Numbered from the stretch's first letter, positions 1 to 10,792 are shown. The stretch: DNA of 64,000 nucleotides from Sanguinoderma infundibulare (GCA_032821775.1 JAVLRN010000022.1:1-64000), one strand, 5' to 3'. The notes: a model not told the origin generated them from the sequence alone. Numbers and translations are program-made.

Positions 1-662
1 TACCACATTAGGATCGCATGAACCATTCCCCTTACTGTCCTATCGGACCATCGCGACGTGCACAATCCTCGAGACGGCAACCTCCACGTGCATACGCTTC
101 TCCCCTTACATCGTTCAATAATGCCGCTCATTTGCGCCGCTCGTCCATTCATAGAACGAGCAAGTCTTCGAGTCCCCGTCCCCGTGCGGAGCTTTCCGAT
201 TTCACTCCAATTTAACTGGTCATCCGTCAGACACCGTTTCTGCTTTGAACCGGGAGCTCTTTCCAACCGTAATAGCCGGAAACATCCCATCATCCCGTGT
301 CCTGGAATACTACCAGTACTAAACGTACTACGTTTGTCAGTCAGGGGAGATCAGTGACATTATGCAGGCGATAACGTTAACGTTAACGCCTTGTTCTACG
401 CACGACGGGCAGTCGCGGATCTCGCTCACCCTCACAGGGTTGTAAAACGGCCGGAAATCGTCTCCTGCTACCTTGAAGACTGAAGTCAGGTTCTGGACTT
501 GGAGGCCTAAACTTCGCGTAAGCCTCTTACTTCTAAACCAACTTAAAACTGTGTACTTGCTGGGACGTGTATGGTCTACTGACCGTTAATAGGTGGTTAT
601 TGATACTAACGTCTTCCCAACCGTGTACAGCTGGGCGGCACAGTATCTGCCATTGCCCATCT

Positions 663-850
663 CCGCGTTCCGTTTTGTACGTACCACTGTTCGCCCTGCG
701 TCTTGAACTGACATCCTACCTACCAGAAATCGAGTGATCGCACCCACCCTTCCGTCATCTCCCCCGCCGGGCGTTCGGCTTGGGCAATGTGCGTCGATTT
801 TCCCCCCGTGTGTCAGCGTCAGGCGATATTCATAGCACTCGGCATGTCGT
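663..850 (+). repeat. Diverged dispersed repeat, copy a
   Basis: This stretch aligns by eye with 1615-2098. Shared landmarks are a GTAC-rich start followed by ACCACTG, the phrase GCGTTCGGCTTG in the middle, and the end ATTCATAGCACTCGGCATG. The copies differ by many substitutions, so the duplication is old. No coding potential is evident. Confidence 0.55.
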
Positions 851-1614
851 CTCATGACCGACAGACTGCGTGGGGTCGCAGTACAAACACTGCGCCCCAT
901 TCGACGAGTGGGCGCGTCTTTTGTTTGCTGCCGGGACGACGGCTCGCGCGTTCCGCACAAATAAGAGAGCACAGCGCCGGCTATTCTGGCCTGTGTGAAT
1001 GGCCACTTCGCCTTTGCGGGTTCTTTATGGTGGAAGTTCACTTACTTATGGCTCGCGGTACCGCAGGCTCGCTTCCGCGCCCTCCAGACGTGTCGATGAC
1101 ATCCCGATTGCATATCCGGGGCCAGGGCGTTCTTCTCCCAACACAGATCCGTCTTCTCGATTTCGCGGGCCCACGCTGAGGGACAATATCGCGCGCGCCC
1201 GATGCTGCCCAAGTAACAGTATTGTCCTCGCTTCTTGGGCGTATCCGTGGGCGGCCCACAACATTCCATCCGACGTACCCTGCGTCGATTGTTCACATAG
1301 AGCACCACACCACATCAGCCAGCTTCCCTTTCTCTCCTACATCAAGACGCATCGTCCGCATCTCCCTTGTCCGAGTGGAAGGATTCGTAAGTATGAGAAC
1401 GGGGTGAGCACGCTTCCTTGCCATTATAGCATCCTTTTATGAGGAGTGCTGATCGTGCTGCAGCAGGGTGCCAAGGTAAAGAATCCCTGTTGCACTCGCC
1501 GTCTCTCACGTCCCTCCCTCCATTCGTGGCAGAAGGAAAGCTTCGCGGCCCGTTCTCCGTGCCGAACTCGTCGCGCTTGCTCCATTTGAATGCTAGGGAT
1601 CGGCTCATCCGCCC

Positions 1615-2098
1615 ATCTCGCGCTGTCCTGTACGTACATACCACTGCTCGCGCTGTGTCCTGGGCTGACGTCACTGCGTCGAACTCAACTTTTCCTCTGT
1701 GCGGAAAGGCCACAGATTTGTCTTGGGAAAGGGACCATTTTTCAAAAAATTCTCAAGGCCGGAAATGGTTTGGAAAGGTGTTTCCCTTGTACCGGACAGG
1801 CTTGTAGCCAATTGTTCTGCAAGGAAAGGCGCTTTTCCCTGACTCCGGAAGGGTGTGGGAAGTACTGAAGATTTCCTCAGCCTTTCCGCACGGCAGAAAT
1901 GATGATTTCTTTGCTGTGCGTCCTACCTCGTATACCACAGGTGCGCGGAATCGATCGCATCCTCCCTTCCGTCGTCTTTCCGGCCGAGCGTTCGGCTTGC
2001 ACAATGTTCGCTCGTCAGTGCATACAACGGCGCGTCGTTTTCCTCCGTATGTCAGCGTCCGGCAAAACGAGTGTTATTCATAGCACTCGGCATGTCGT
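1615..2098 (+). repeat. Diverged dispersed repeat, copy b (interrupted)
   Basis: Second copy of the module at 663-850, in the same orientation. Similarity covers about 1615-1685 and resumes at about 1915-2098. The intervening ~210 bp have no counterpart in copy a and have inverted-repeat ends, so copy b appears to be split by a small transposon. Confidence 0.5.
1691..1899. mobile_element. MITE-like element with ~20-bp terminal inverted repeats
   Basis: The left end at 1691-1710 and the reverse complement of the right end at 1880-1899 match at 17 of 20 positions and share the core GTGCGGAAAGGC. The ~209-bp interior has no open frame of note, as in non-autonomous DNA transposons. It sits exactly where repeat copy b has extra sequence relative to copy a. 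I could not identify a clean target-site duplication, so boundaries and superfamily are uncertain. Confidence 0.45.
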
Positions 2099-3026
2099 GT
2101 CAGGATGTACATGTTGCGCGTGTCAGGGGAGTACTTAATACACTGGTACTACATTGGACGAGTGACGTAACGGTTGTTTGCTACCTAGATGCCAACGGTT
2201 ATAAGCGGGTTCAAGAGAGCAAAGCGCGAGCTGTTCTAGCCAAATCTTCGGGTTCCTGATTATAGATGCCGTTCGGACCTTTTCGTACGGCCCTCTCGAT
2301 CCCGCCCTCCAGACGCGCCAACGACCCCCGTCCCGACTGTGCAGCACATCCAGACAGTCTTCTGCCACCATAGGAACGCCATCTTGATTTCGCGCCATAG
2401 CGCATCACGGCGCCCGCCGAATAGCATCGCTTGCGGTCGCCGCCGCCATAATGTAAAGTACGTGTCTCGCAAAGGCACGCCCCCCACCGAACATGAGCCT
2501 CTTTTGGCTCCGCCAACAGCTGGACCTGATGCTGGCGTATTTCTCGCAGAACGTTGTGCCCACAGGGCACTCACGTGGGCGGCACCGGCGCAAAGAAGCT
2601 TTAAACGTCGGATATATCGAGCGAAGATATCCCGACGCGCGCAGCCTCGCGAACGTCTTCGGTGCCAACGCGTCAGACGCCCCCCGTCACGCTGCCGAGC
2701 AGACCCTCGCGCGTTGGACGAGTCGGACATTCGGCGGATGTGGGGTCACCCCGCATGCTCGCCGTAGAATGCGCGAAGCCCTCCCCCGGGTGCACGAGCC
2801 CATGGCGATGGCTTCGAGCCAATCCTGGGGAGGCGTTCGGAGGACGCCATGCCGCGGTGTGTGTTCGCGAGCTCAGTCAGCGAGGCTCGAGGGATGCAGA
2901 CGAGGCACCGGCACCGTACCTCGCGCACATGGTTGCATCAGCCGTCGAGTCGATTCCTGTAGAAACGCGGGTAGCTTTGCGATGCTCGGAACGTCACCTC
3001 GGGGCCTGGACGGGGGTTATGGTATG

Positions 3027-3034
3027 TATATAAA
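3027..3034 (+). promoter_or_regulatory. TATA box of the AA9 gene
   Basis: TATATAAA lies 72 bp upstream of the AA9 start codon, a normal spacing for a strongly inducible fungal secretome gene. A CTGGGG motif at 2825-2830 fits the degenerate CreA/Cre1 consensus SYGGRG, but one such match is weak evidence for carbon repression. Confidence 0.7.
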
Positions 3035-3105
3035 GCCCCGTCGAGCGAGCTCTGGCAACATCAAGCTCACGAGCTACGTACTACATACAGGCCACTCTCA
3101 GCAGC

Positions 3106-4466
3106 ATGTTCGCGTCCGCCGCCCTCGTCGCCTTCGTCTCCGCGGCGCTCCCGCAGGTCCTCGCCCACGGCGGTGTGCTCTCGTACAAGATCGAGGGCGA
3201 GATCTTCCAGGGCTGGCAGGTGAGTGTCGAGCATCCTTTCTTCGTCCCGCTCTCCCAGCCTCCCTCCGATAAGGCACTTGACATTTCGAAGCTGACGCAC
3301 TGTTTAGCCATACAACTCGCCAACCGGTCAGACTACGATCCAGCGCCCGTGGTCCAGCTAGTGCGCGTCCTTCGAAACTCCAGTATATAGGGTCAACTGA
3401 CCGCGCTCTATGGACAGCAACCCGATCACTGACGCGACGGCCTCGACCATTGCGTGCAATGACGACGGCACGGCCGGTGCACTGCAGCTCACCACGACCA
3501 CCAAGGCCGGCGACCCCATCACCGCGTACTGGAACCAGGTCTGGCCGCACCCCTACGGCCCCATGGTACGCTCCCCCGACTACAAGATCGACGTGCATCA
3601 CACAGACTGACCGTCGCTCGACTGGGCTACATGTAGCTGACGTACCTCGCGAAATGCCCGGGCACGACGTGCGACTCCGCGAACGCTGAGACGCTCCAAT
3701 GGTTCAAGATCGACGAGGCCGGCCTGCTGAGCGGCACGATCGGCGACGGCTACTGGGGCGCGGGCAAGATGATCGACCAGAACTCGTCCTGGACGACGAC
3801 GATCCCCGCGTCGGTGCCCTCGGGCAACTACCTGATCCGCTTCGAGACGATCGCGCTGCACTCGCTCCCCGCGCAGTTCTACCCCGAGTGCGCGCAGATC
3901 GAGATCACCGGCGGCGGCTCGCTCCAGCCCACGGCTGCCGAGCTCGTCACCTTCCCTGGCGCGTACTCGAATTCTGACCCCGGATGTACGTGCTCTTCGG
4001 GGTGTATATGAAGGTCGGACGGGGGGCTGATGGGCGATACGCAGTGACCGTCAACCTCTACACGAACGAGGCCCTCGTTCAGACGAACTACACCATCCCC
4101 GGACCCCCTCTCTACGGCAGCGGCAGCACCTCTGGTTCGGGTTCATCCGGTTCATCTGGTTCATCCGGTTCGTCCGCTCCCCTGCCCTCTGTAAGTCCCA
4201 TTGCACTCGCGATAGATGAAGCTTGATGCTAACGGGCCTGCCCAGTCCACCGCTAGCGCGCCGCCAACGACCACCTCCGCCGCGGGCACCGTCGCTCAGT
4301 TCGGCCAGTGCGGCGGCCAAGGCTTCAGCGGCGCCACGGGGTGCGTTTCGCCCTACACGTGCACCGTCGTCAACGGTGCGTCTTTGTCTCTCTTCCTTCC
4401 AGAGTTGCCCCATCTCACGAGTCGCGACGATCGATGTTCGCAGCCTACTACTCCCAATGCTTGTGA
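3106..4466 (+). CDS. AA9 lytic polysaccharide monooxygenase with C-terminal CBM1
   Basis: Secreted copper enzyme that cleaves cellulose oxidatively. I read seven exons: 3106-3219, 3308-3360, 3418-3565, 3637-3985, 4045-4190, 4246-4375 and 4444-4466. All introns are GT-AG and the product is about 320 residues. A 20-residue signal peptide ends in VLA, leaving His21 (HGGV) as the N-terminal copper ligand. The second histidine is in WPHPYGPM; the conserved active-site His and the QFY..CAQ motif with the axial Tyr follow in exon 4. A Gly/Ser linker leads to a CBM1 (QCGGQGFSG ... YYSQCL) with Phe in place of the usual Trp/Tyr at two positions. Exon 5 joins the linker; the last exon is only 23 nt. 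The gene is single copy here and lies outside the tandem array. Family assignment is firm; regioselectivity is not predictable. Confidence 0.95.
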
Positions 4467-5563
4467 TCCCCCCGCCGTCGCACCCACACTGGCACAGTCA
4501 CCTCGTTCATCACTCCGAGCATCATCACCACCTCCATCCTCACAGCGGCAGCCAGAGGAAGGTGCGGGGTTGGTCCCGGTACGACGATCGGGCGAAGGCG
4601 CTCGGGGGGAGTATGGCGGTCAGCTTCTTGTTCTGGGTTCTGTATTCTGGTAAAGTCCACGGCATGCATATTTTGTAGTAAGACCGTTCGTTCTACAGGC
4701 TTTCTTCAGCTCTTTCAATATATTGTGTGTCAGACCTCTGCGCGCTCGGGCTTTTTTCCTGTTGGTGGATGATGTTCACCGATTGATTGTGGCCCGGAGG
4801 CATGAAGACGATGAGAACTGCGACCATCCTGGACAGATGGGAAAGCTTACAAGGCTGCGGCGAGGCTCTGTCCGAACGCACGTATTGGTACTGACTCAAT
4901 TGCCTGAGTGTGGCGGCCCGAAAGTACAGAGTACGGCTACGTAGTAGATTTAAGAAAGCACTGTTTCATTCAATTCAGTTTGGCAAAGAGGACTAAGCCA
5001 AAAGTTATTCGGTTGCATTGTCGGCCAACGCTGTCCCATGCCATATGCCATCGGTCGGAGGGACCGTGCATTGTGATATACGCCTTGTGCTGGTTTACTT
5101 CGTACTGTAAGCTCGTTGGGTGGATGCCCTGACGACGACGTTTTGCCATTCAACCATTTGGCTTTGTTGCCTCCTCGTTTTCATGTTGAACACTTTGGAT
5201 GATTCCGATCACGCTACGCGTCACCACTTAGGATGCTTCTCGTCCCTCTCGATGAATTCCTAAGACGCTTTGACTCACCGCTGACTATGAGTGCAACTAT
5301 GTGCGCGGCTCATCACCACTATCGCGTCGTCCAGATCGTAGACGATTAGGAATCGTTATTATGATCGAAACACCGAAATTCGGCGGCGAGCTCCCTGGTG
5401 AATGGGGGATCATCGTTCGAAGCTTGAGCACTTACGTAGCCCAGTCCGCTCCAAGCGGAGGGCCCCTCTACACTAGAGACATAGCTTGTTCGCCAGCCTC
5501 GGCTACTGCTGGCGTGTGAGCATGAGTACACGGGGGTGAAGAAGCCCGCGACAGTGGCATCCA
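4467..5563. other. Intergenic stretch, nothing recognised
   Basis: This covers the 3' side of the AA9 gene and about 1 kb of further sequence. Short open frames occur on both strands but have no recognisable domains, plausible splice structure or start context. I see no RNA gene. Confidence 0.5.
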
Positions 5564-5569
5564 TATAAA
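5564..5569 (+). promoter_or_regulatory. TATA box upstream of the truncated gene start at 5691
   Basis: TATAAA is followed by a pyrimidine/CA-rich leader, typical of a fungal 5' untranslated region, and an ATG 127 bp downstream in good context (ACCATGG). It suggests a real promoter whose gene body is cut short next to the array edge. Confidence 0.5.
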
Positions 5570-5690
5570 CGGCGTCGCCGGAGTTCTGTCGCCTCCAGCA
5601 GCGTTCCTCACCTTCAACATCCACCCTCGTCAACACAAGCCAATCGTTCAAAAGTCAAACACACCACATACCTCTCTTCACTAGCCAACC

Positions 5691-5777
5691 ATGGAGCGTT
5701 CGGCAGTTGCGAACTGGGCCCCGCACAAGGGGATGAACCCCATATTGTGGCTTTGGTTCGTCCTGGGTTCCACCTAG
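5691..5777 (+). pseudogene. Truncated start of an unidentified gene at the array edge
   Basis: An ATG in good context opens a 28-codon frame (beginning MERSAVANW) that ends at TAG about 105 bp before the first array unit. It is preceded by a TATA box and an mRNA-leader-like sequence. A further open stretch follows (about 5778-5860, with KLLSWIMGIRGD). I could not join the two by a splice site of normal length. The likely reading is a gene broken when the array or its ancestor arrived. No family is recognised. Confidence 0.3.
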
Positions 5778-5911
5778 ATGATGCTCGTGGTGGACAAACT
5801 CTTGTCGTGGATCATGGGCATCCGCGGGGATACAAATCGGTTTGACGACGTCGAAGGTATGCCCCCCGTCCATAGGAGGAGGACAGGAGGGGATCAATAT
5901 AGCACCGGCAG

Positions 5912-6400
5912 ATGACGACGCAGGTGTACATCGCCAAGGACAACAACTCCCCCATCACGGACCGTGACACGTACGCCTATCCGCTAGGGTCCCATGGACT
6001 GACATCGACCTTGCGATGTGACAAGGCAAACAAGTAGCGGCCCCGCCCGGACTGCAACATGGCGATGTGCTGGGCCGCCGAAGACGCGAGGATCAGGAAT
6101 CATACCACGATTTCCCGAAGGTGCCCGAGGAGGACGTCGAGTTGGTGGAGGGCACCAGCCGCTGGAACGCCAAGCTGAAGGAGGAGGGAGTGACGAAGAG
6201 GATCATGAGTCCCGCGCATGTCCTGCATCATACCTACATCATCCGATCTTGGGTAGGCGCATACTGTATATGCGCCTGCCCCTTCAGCAGACGGAGACGA
6301 AGGTTGCTGACCCTAACCGTCTTCATACCGATCGCTCGGGGGTTACTCTCTGCAACATGCGTCATTAGGCGTCATTCACCGACATCAGCCCGGAAGCAAA
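5912..6400 (+). pseudogene. Broken copy of the MTTQVYIAKD open frame
   Basis: This is the unit 1 counterpart of the open frames at 19348 and 45609. After 41 codons, TAG at 6035-6037 replaces the Trp codon TGG of the other copies. Further on, a small rearranged stretch (GAGGATCAGGAATC for GAAGGAGGGGAAATC) changes the frame, and another indel lies near 6250. Function of the intact version is unknown. Confidence 0.4.
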
Positions 6401-6935
6401 CAACCTCGGACAGGCACGCACCTGGAGGCAATCCCCGCCGGAACCAAATCTCAGACTATCTCAGAAAAAGACAAGACTTGATCGAGGAACGCGATCTGCA
6501 GCACCACTCGCCTCGGTCCCCGGGTCAGGGAAGCGCACGTACCCTACACGGGTCAACTACACGAACACCCATCATTGCTGCGAGGAGAGTGAGATACTGT
6601 AGCGCCTCGGGGTGTTTAGGATCTAGTTCTAAGACAAGACGACGCGTGTTGCAGCCTGTTCCTGCGCTCCTCGGAGCCTCGCTGACCGAAGACGCCGCAC
6701 GACCGGATCGTGCAGAGAAGCCGAGCAGCGCAAGGTTTCTGCGAGGCCAGTGTCTCCCTCCTCGATGTGCGATTTACCGCGGAAATGAAACGAGCGTCCC
6801 CGGGCCTGACATCCGCGCCGGCCCTCCTGGACGTAATTGTGACTTTGTGAATCAAAGGCGAGACCAAGCGAGCCGACGTACCGAGAGCAGTTTGACCGTG
6901 CGTGCAATATCTCACTTCATCTGCGTCTTCACAGG

Positions 6936-8277
6936 CTATGACGTCCCATAAACGTCTTTTCGCGTCTTCGCCCAGCACTCCTTCGCCCCGCCGATGCACG
7001 CCGTCAGCGCGTCCTCGCCCGCACCTCCCCCTCCCCCGCCCAGCCCGAGCTGCATGACCGATACGAGCCCGCCCTCGCCGTCGAGCACGACCGAGACCGC
7101 CGTGTCGAGCAGGGGCTCCTCAAAGGAGGTCGGGTCCGCCAGAATGTGTGTCCTGCGAAACGAAAAGGAAACAGACAGGGGCCCGGGCGCCGTGCAAGCA
7201 GGGGTAGGGCCAGATCGGGGCGAAAGATTGAGTAACCTTGTGCTTGCGCCGCGGGGCATCATGACGGCACGTTTGACTGTGTGTTACATACCTATCGAAG
7301 ATCCCGAACGAGAACGAGCTCGGGAGGCGGCCGAGCGCGAGGGGCGCCCGGATCGTGCGGGCGCAGACGGTCTGCTGTCGGTCCTCGTCGAACCGCGCTT
7401 TCGGCAGGCGAGCTGGCGCGGGCACCGAAAACGCAACCACCATCGTCACCGGAATTCGGACAAATTTCAGTTGCGCGACATGGTTAAATGGACGGACGGT
7501 GCGAGAGGGGGGGACGACGTACTGTTCTTGAGCGCAGCGACCATCGCGAGCAGCGCCGCGTCAAACGCGTTCCCGTCGTAATTGATGCACGTCGCGTCGA
7601 CGTACAGCACCCACACCGACTTCCCGGGCTCGATGCACAGCGACGACGGCGGCACCACACCCGATCTGCGCAGCCGCGGAAGTTCAAGTTGGCGCCTCGG
7701 AGACGGCGGCGGAGCACGCAGAATGAAGAAGTACTCACGAGATCAGGACGTCGTTCAGCCTGTCCGACAGCACCTGTGCCTCGTCCGTCGGCGGGCCCGG
7801 CTTGAACTTGGGCGAGCAGATCGCAGGGAGGTCGAGGTTGGGCACTACGGAACGGCCGGACGCGTCGGGCGACGAGCGTGCAGCGCGACGGACGGGTCAC
7901 GACGCACCTAGAAAGCCCTCCTTTGGCTTGTCCAGCTCCGGCTCTGCGATTTCCGCCTTCACGCCGCACACGACCGTCGTCGACCCGAGCCTGACGAGCG
8001 CAGAGCCGTCTGCGGTCGATATCGAGCCTTGGAGGACGGTCAGCACCCAAACACCCCCTCCAGCACCATCCCAGAACCCCGGGCGAGAAGACGAACCTGC
8101 AATGACCGAAACGTCCCTCCACTCGTCAAAGTCGCGTCCGTCCGGTCTCACGTTCTCGGCCAGGAACCGCTCCAAGTAAGTTTTCGGATGCAAGCGTTGG
8201 AAGGTGAGCGCCTTGAGCGTGTCCAGCCCGGCCGCGCTCGTCGCCGCAGCGGTCGAAGAAGAGGCAGCAGCAGCCAT
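6936..8277 (-). CDS. RRP43: Exosome complex subunit RRP43 (EXOSC8-like), unit 1
   Basis: Non-catalytic RNase PH-fold subunit of the six-membered ring of the eukaryotic RNA exosome, which processes rRNA and degrades RNA in nucleus and cytoplasm. Six exons on the minus strand: 8277-8097, 8027-7908, 7844-7739, 7665-7523, 7412-7292 and 7152-6936, giving 295 residues (human EXOSC8 has 276). Landmarks in order: [11 protein letters not shown] (~38-48), [62 protein letters not shown], the second RNase PH half ending SFSFGIFD, and a C-terminal [12 protein letters not shown] stretch. The start is the ATG at 8277; upstream in-frame sequence has no ATG. All splice sites are GT-AG. It has an Ala/Ser-rich N-terminus and a Gly run near the end. 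The copy appears intact. Copies 1, 3 and 5 read [13 protein letters not shown] near the C-terminus. Confidence 0.93.
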
Positions 8278-9605
8278 AGCGAAATGCAAGCGAGGAGATG
8301 CAGTTAGGGTGGACAGGCGTCGACGATAATCTAAGTACGGTCACCAGTGCTTTGCATAATTCTGTGAACAAGGCGTCTAACACCCCATATTTAGTAGGTA
8401 TCAGTCACCAGCGGCTGATTTGACAGTATCTGACGTCACAGGGCGTGGGCGAGGACACTCCAGCACACTCGCGCTCCCCAGAAAAACTGTGCGCGAGCCT
8501 CAGGAGGAAGCACGAGGGCCAAGAGTAAGTACAAATATTCAATCGAGTGCATTCCCCTTCCCGCGCGGAACGACTATGACGCGCGCAGAACGCTTAGCCT
8601 ATTGTCGAGGTTTCGACGGGCCGAGGGTGCGCCGTGTTCGGCCACGCTCTGCGCGAACATGCGCATGACAAGGGACACTCGAGGACTAGTCACGCGTTAA
8701 GAGACGGATTGGGGACCGAGCACGAAGTGGAGCTGGTCAAGTGCAAGAATAACTTGAAGAATTTGGAGCGCCCCGTTCAGACTTGTATCACCGGCGCGCA
8801 TGAGGGTACCTGCTCATCGTGGGGCCCCGGATTTAGTTTCCATGATATCGAAATTCGCTGACGTCGCCTCTGCAGGATGAGGACGCGCGGCCCGGGGGAT
8901 AGATGGAGGATGCAATGTTGCGGGCATGGTCGAAGCAGGTCAGAGCCTTTGAGGCAAGCGATGTTGTGTTTCTTCACATTTATGGGGCAATATCTGATTG
9001 AAAGAGACTACAGGAATTCGGGGGCGAGGGGCGCGCTCTCGAGGGCCTGAGGCGTTCAGTAGAGTGACCGTGACATCAGAGAATACCCACTGAAAGAATT
9101 TTTGGCGTGTTCACAGAATTATGCAAGGCGCGGGAATACGGCGCTCCCGAAAAAGGCAAGTAGGGGGCGCGGTTTTCGCGAGGCTCCCATGTCCGAGTCG
9201 GGGCCGCTACCGAGTCGCGTGGCGGGAGGATTAGCGACGAGATTGAGGTGGCCAGATAAATTGCGTCGGGGCTCGCGAACTCCAGATGGAAACCTCTGTG
9301 TATGTATGTACACTTAATCTATCCTATCCCAGTTGTGGGTCCACCCCACTTCCCCACCCTCGAGGTCCGTGCCTTGCGCGCGCATTCTGCGTTGCGTCGT
9401 CGGCCCCCCGACGCGAGCGGGGCCGCGGACAGGAAAGGAGAGTGAGATGCCTGCCAGTAGTTGTGTTCTTGCGTTCCGTGCATTAACTCGTACATGTAAA
9501 GCCAAAACTCCAGCTGCGGCGGCATGGACCACAGCCACGTCCGTCCACCCTCCCCAACCAAGCAAGCCAGCTTCCGACCTCTACCGCTCCATGCCCGTCC
9601 GCCGT
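8278..9605. other. Gene-free stretch between RRP43 and HOM2 (unit 1)
   Basis: About 1.3 kb that holds the RRP43 promoter at its left end and the 3' side of HOM2 at its right end. Short open frames on both strands show no domain or splice logic. The same stretch recurs, essentially unchanged, at 21726-23053, 34539-35866, 47984-49311 and 60798-62125. Confidence 0.5.
8431..8438. promoter_or_regulatory. CRE/ATF-type palindrome upstream of RRP43, unit 1
   Basis: TGACGTCA, the full bZIP (CREB/ATF) palindrome, lies 154 bp upstream of the RRP43 start. It is conserved at the same place in every unit. Its use is inferred from the motif only. Confidence 0.45.
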
Positions 9606-10792
9606 CTACGCCGAGACGATCCCTTTTAGCACCGCGTACTCGGCGTTGATGATGCTGCTCGTCGCCGCGCCGATCGCGACGTTGTTCGACAGCACGACAA
9701 ACTTGATGTCCAGCACCCTGCACTGCCGCACCCGCCCTACGCTCACCCCCGCCCCAGCCTGGTAGTCCCTGTCGAGCCGCGGCTGCGGCCGGTCCGCCTC
9801 CTCGTGCACGAACACCGTGTGCCGCGGCGCGGACGGGCAGCCGATCGTGTACGCCTCGGCCGTGTACGCCTGCAGGGCCTCGCGCACCTGCTGGGGGCTC
9901 GGCGGCGGCCGGCGCGCGAACCGCACCGACACGCACTCGGTGTGGCCCTCGATGACCGGCACGCGGTTGCACGAGGCCGAGATCCGGAGGGGCTGCTTAG
10001 TGTGCATGTCGAACGCCTTCAGCCCGTCGTCCTCGCCGTGTGCGAGCCCGCCGAGGATCTTGAGCGTCTCCCACTCGATCTTCTCCTCCTCGCCGCTGAT
10101 GAACGGCACGACGTTGTCGAGGATGTCCAGCGACGGCACGCCCGGGTAGCCTCCGCCCGAGATGGCCTGCATGGTGGTGATCATGCAGGACTCGATTGGC
10201 CCGAACGCGCGCTCGAGCGCGGCGAGGGGGATGACGACACCCGTCGTGGAGCAGTTTGCGTTCGTGACGATGAAACCCTTTTGGAGGGGAGGGGAGTGCA
10301 GTCGCTGCTGCTGTGGGATGATGGCGAAGTGGGAAGGGTTCACGAGCGAGACGATGAGCGGTACGTGCGGATCTCGACGGTAGTTCTTTGCGTTCGAGAA
10401 GACGGCGAGCTCCGCCACGCGGAAGGCGTGCTCTGCATCAAGCAGGGAAGGAGGGGGAGGTTGAGGTTAGCGGACAGCAGCGTGCACGGCATCAGGGGAA
10501 AACGCACCTATATCGCCAGCTACATCTGCGTCCAAGCCAGAGAAAACGATCACGCACTCCTTGAAGTGCTCTGGGACGCAGTCCTGGACAACCGTTTCTC
10601 GTACGACGCTTGGAATGGGTCTCGTCTGCTTCCAGTTGACGGCTTTGGAGTAAGGCTTCCCGGCCGATCGAGCCGATGCGCCGAGCACATGGATCACGAA
10701 GGAGGGGTGCTCTGCAAGGAGAGGGATGAGCGTTGGCCGACGGTGCCGGTCGCGCGGAGGATGCCGACCTTGTGCTGCTTCTGGTTGGTCAT
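9606..10792 (-). pseudogene. HOM2: Aspartate-semialdehyde dehydrogenase (HOM2), frameshifted, unit 1
   Basis: Homologue of the NADP-dependent enzyme that makes aspartate semialdehyde for methionine/threonine synthesis. Two exons, 10792-10508 and 10432-9606, would give 370 residues with one base restored (yeast Hom2: 365). Conserved features follow: VLGASARSAGK, AVNWKQT, FSGLDAD, SNAKNYRR, active-site Cys in NANCSTTG (~156), QAISGGGYPGVP, EEEKIEWET, catalytic His in EGHTEC (~259), and RPQPRLDRD. Two defects lie at the start: the Rossmann loop reads LRATGTVGQ where Gly is expected at residue 13, and one base is missing near 10731, so GTVGQR and LIPLLAEHPSF are in different frames. No in-frame ATG rescues the N-terminus. 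Unit 1 alone also has Pro-to-Ser at ~124 (base 10349). An assembly error is possible but would have to recur in every copy. Confidence 0.88.

Larger units (their letters stand above)
1..3000. other. Left flank without a recognisable gene
   Basis: No reading frame here looks like a real protein: the open frames are arginine/serine-rich, overlap on both strands and match no family I know. The stretch is made of diverged dispersed repeats (a duplicated module at 663-850 and 1615-2098, a MITE-like insert, and pieces resembling 11549-11652 of the array unit). A short run of overlapping GTTAAC palindromes lies near 373-390. The last few hundred bases are probably the promoter region of the AA9 gene. 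Confidence 0.5.

Noticed and set aside
7484..8122. 212-codon minus-strand open frame over RRP43
   Set aside because: It is another frame of the RRP43 locus that reads through introns; the spliced RRP43 frame explains the conservation.
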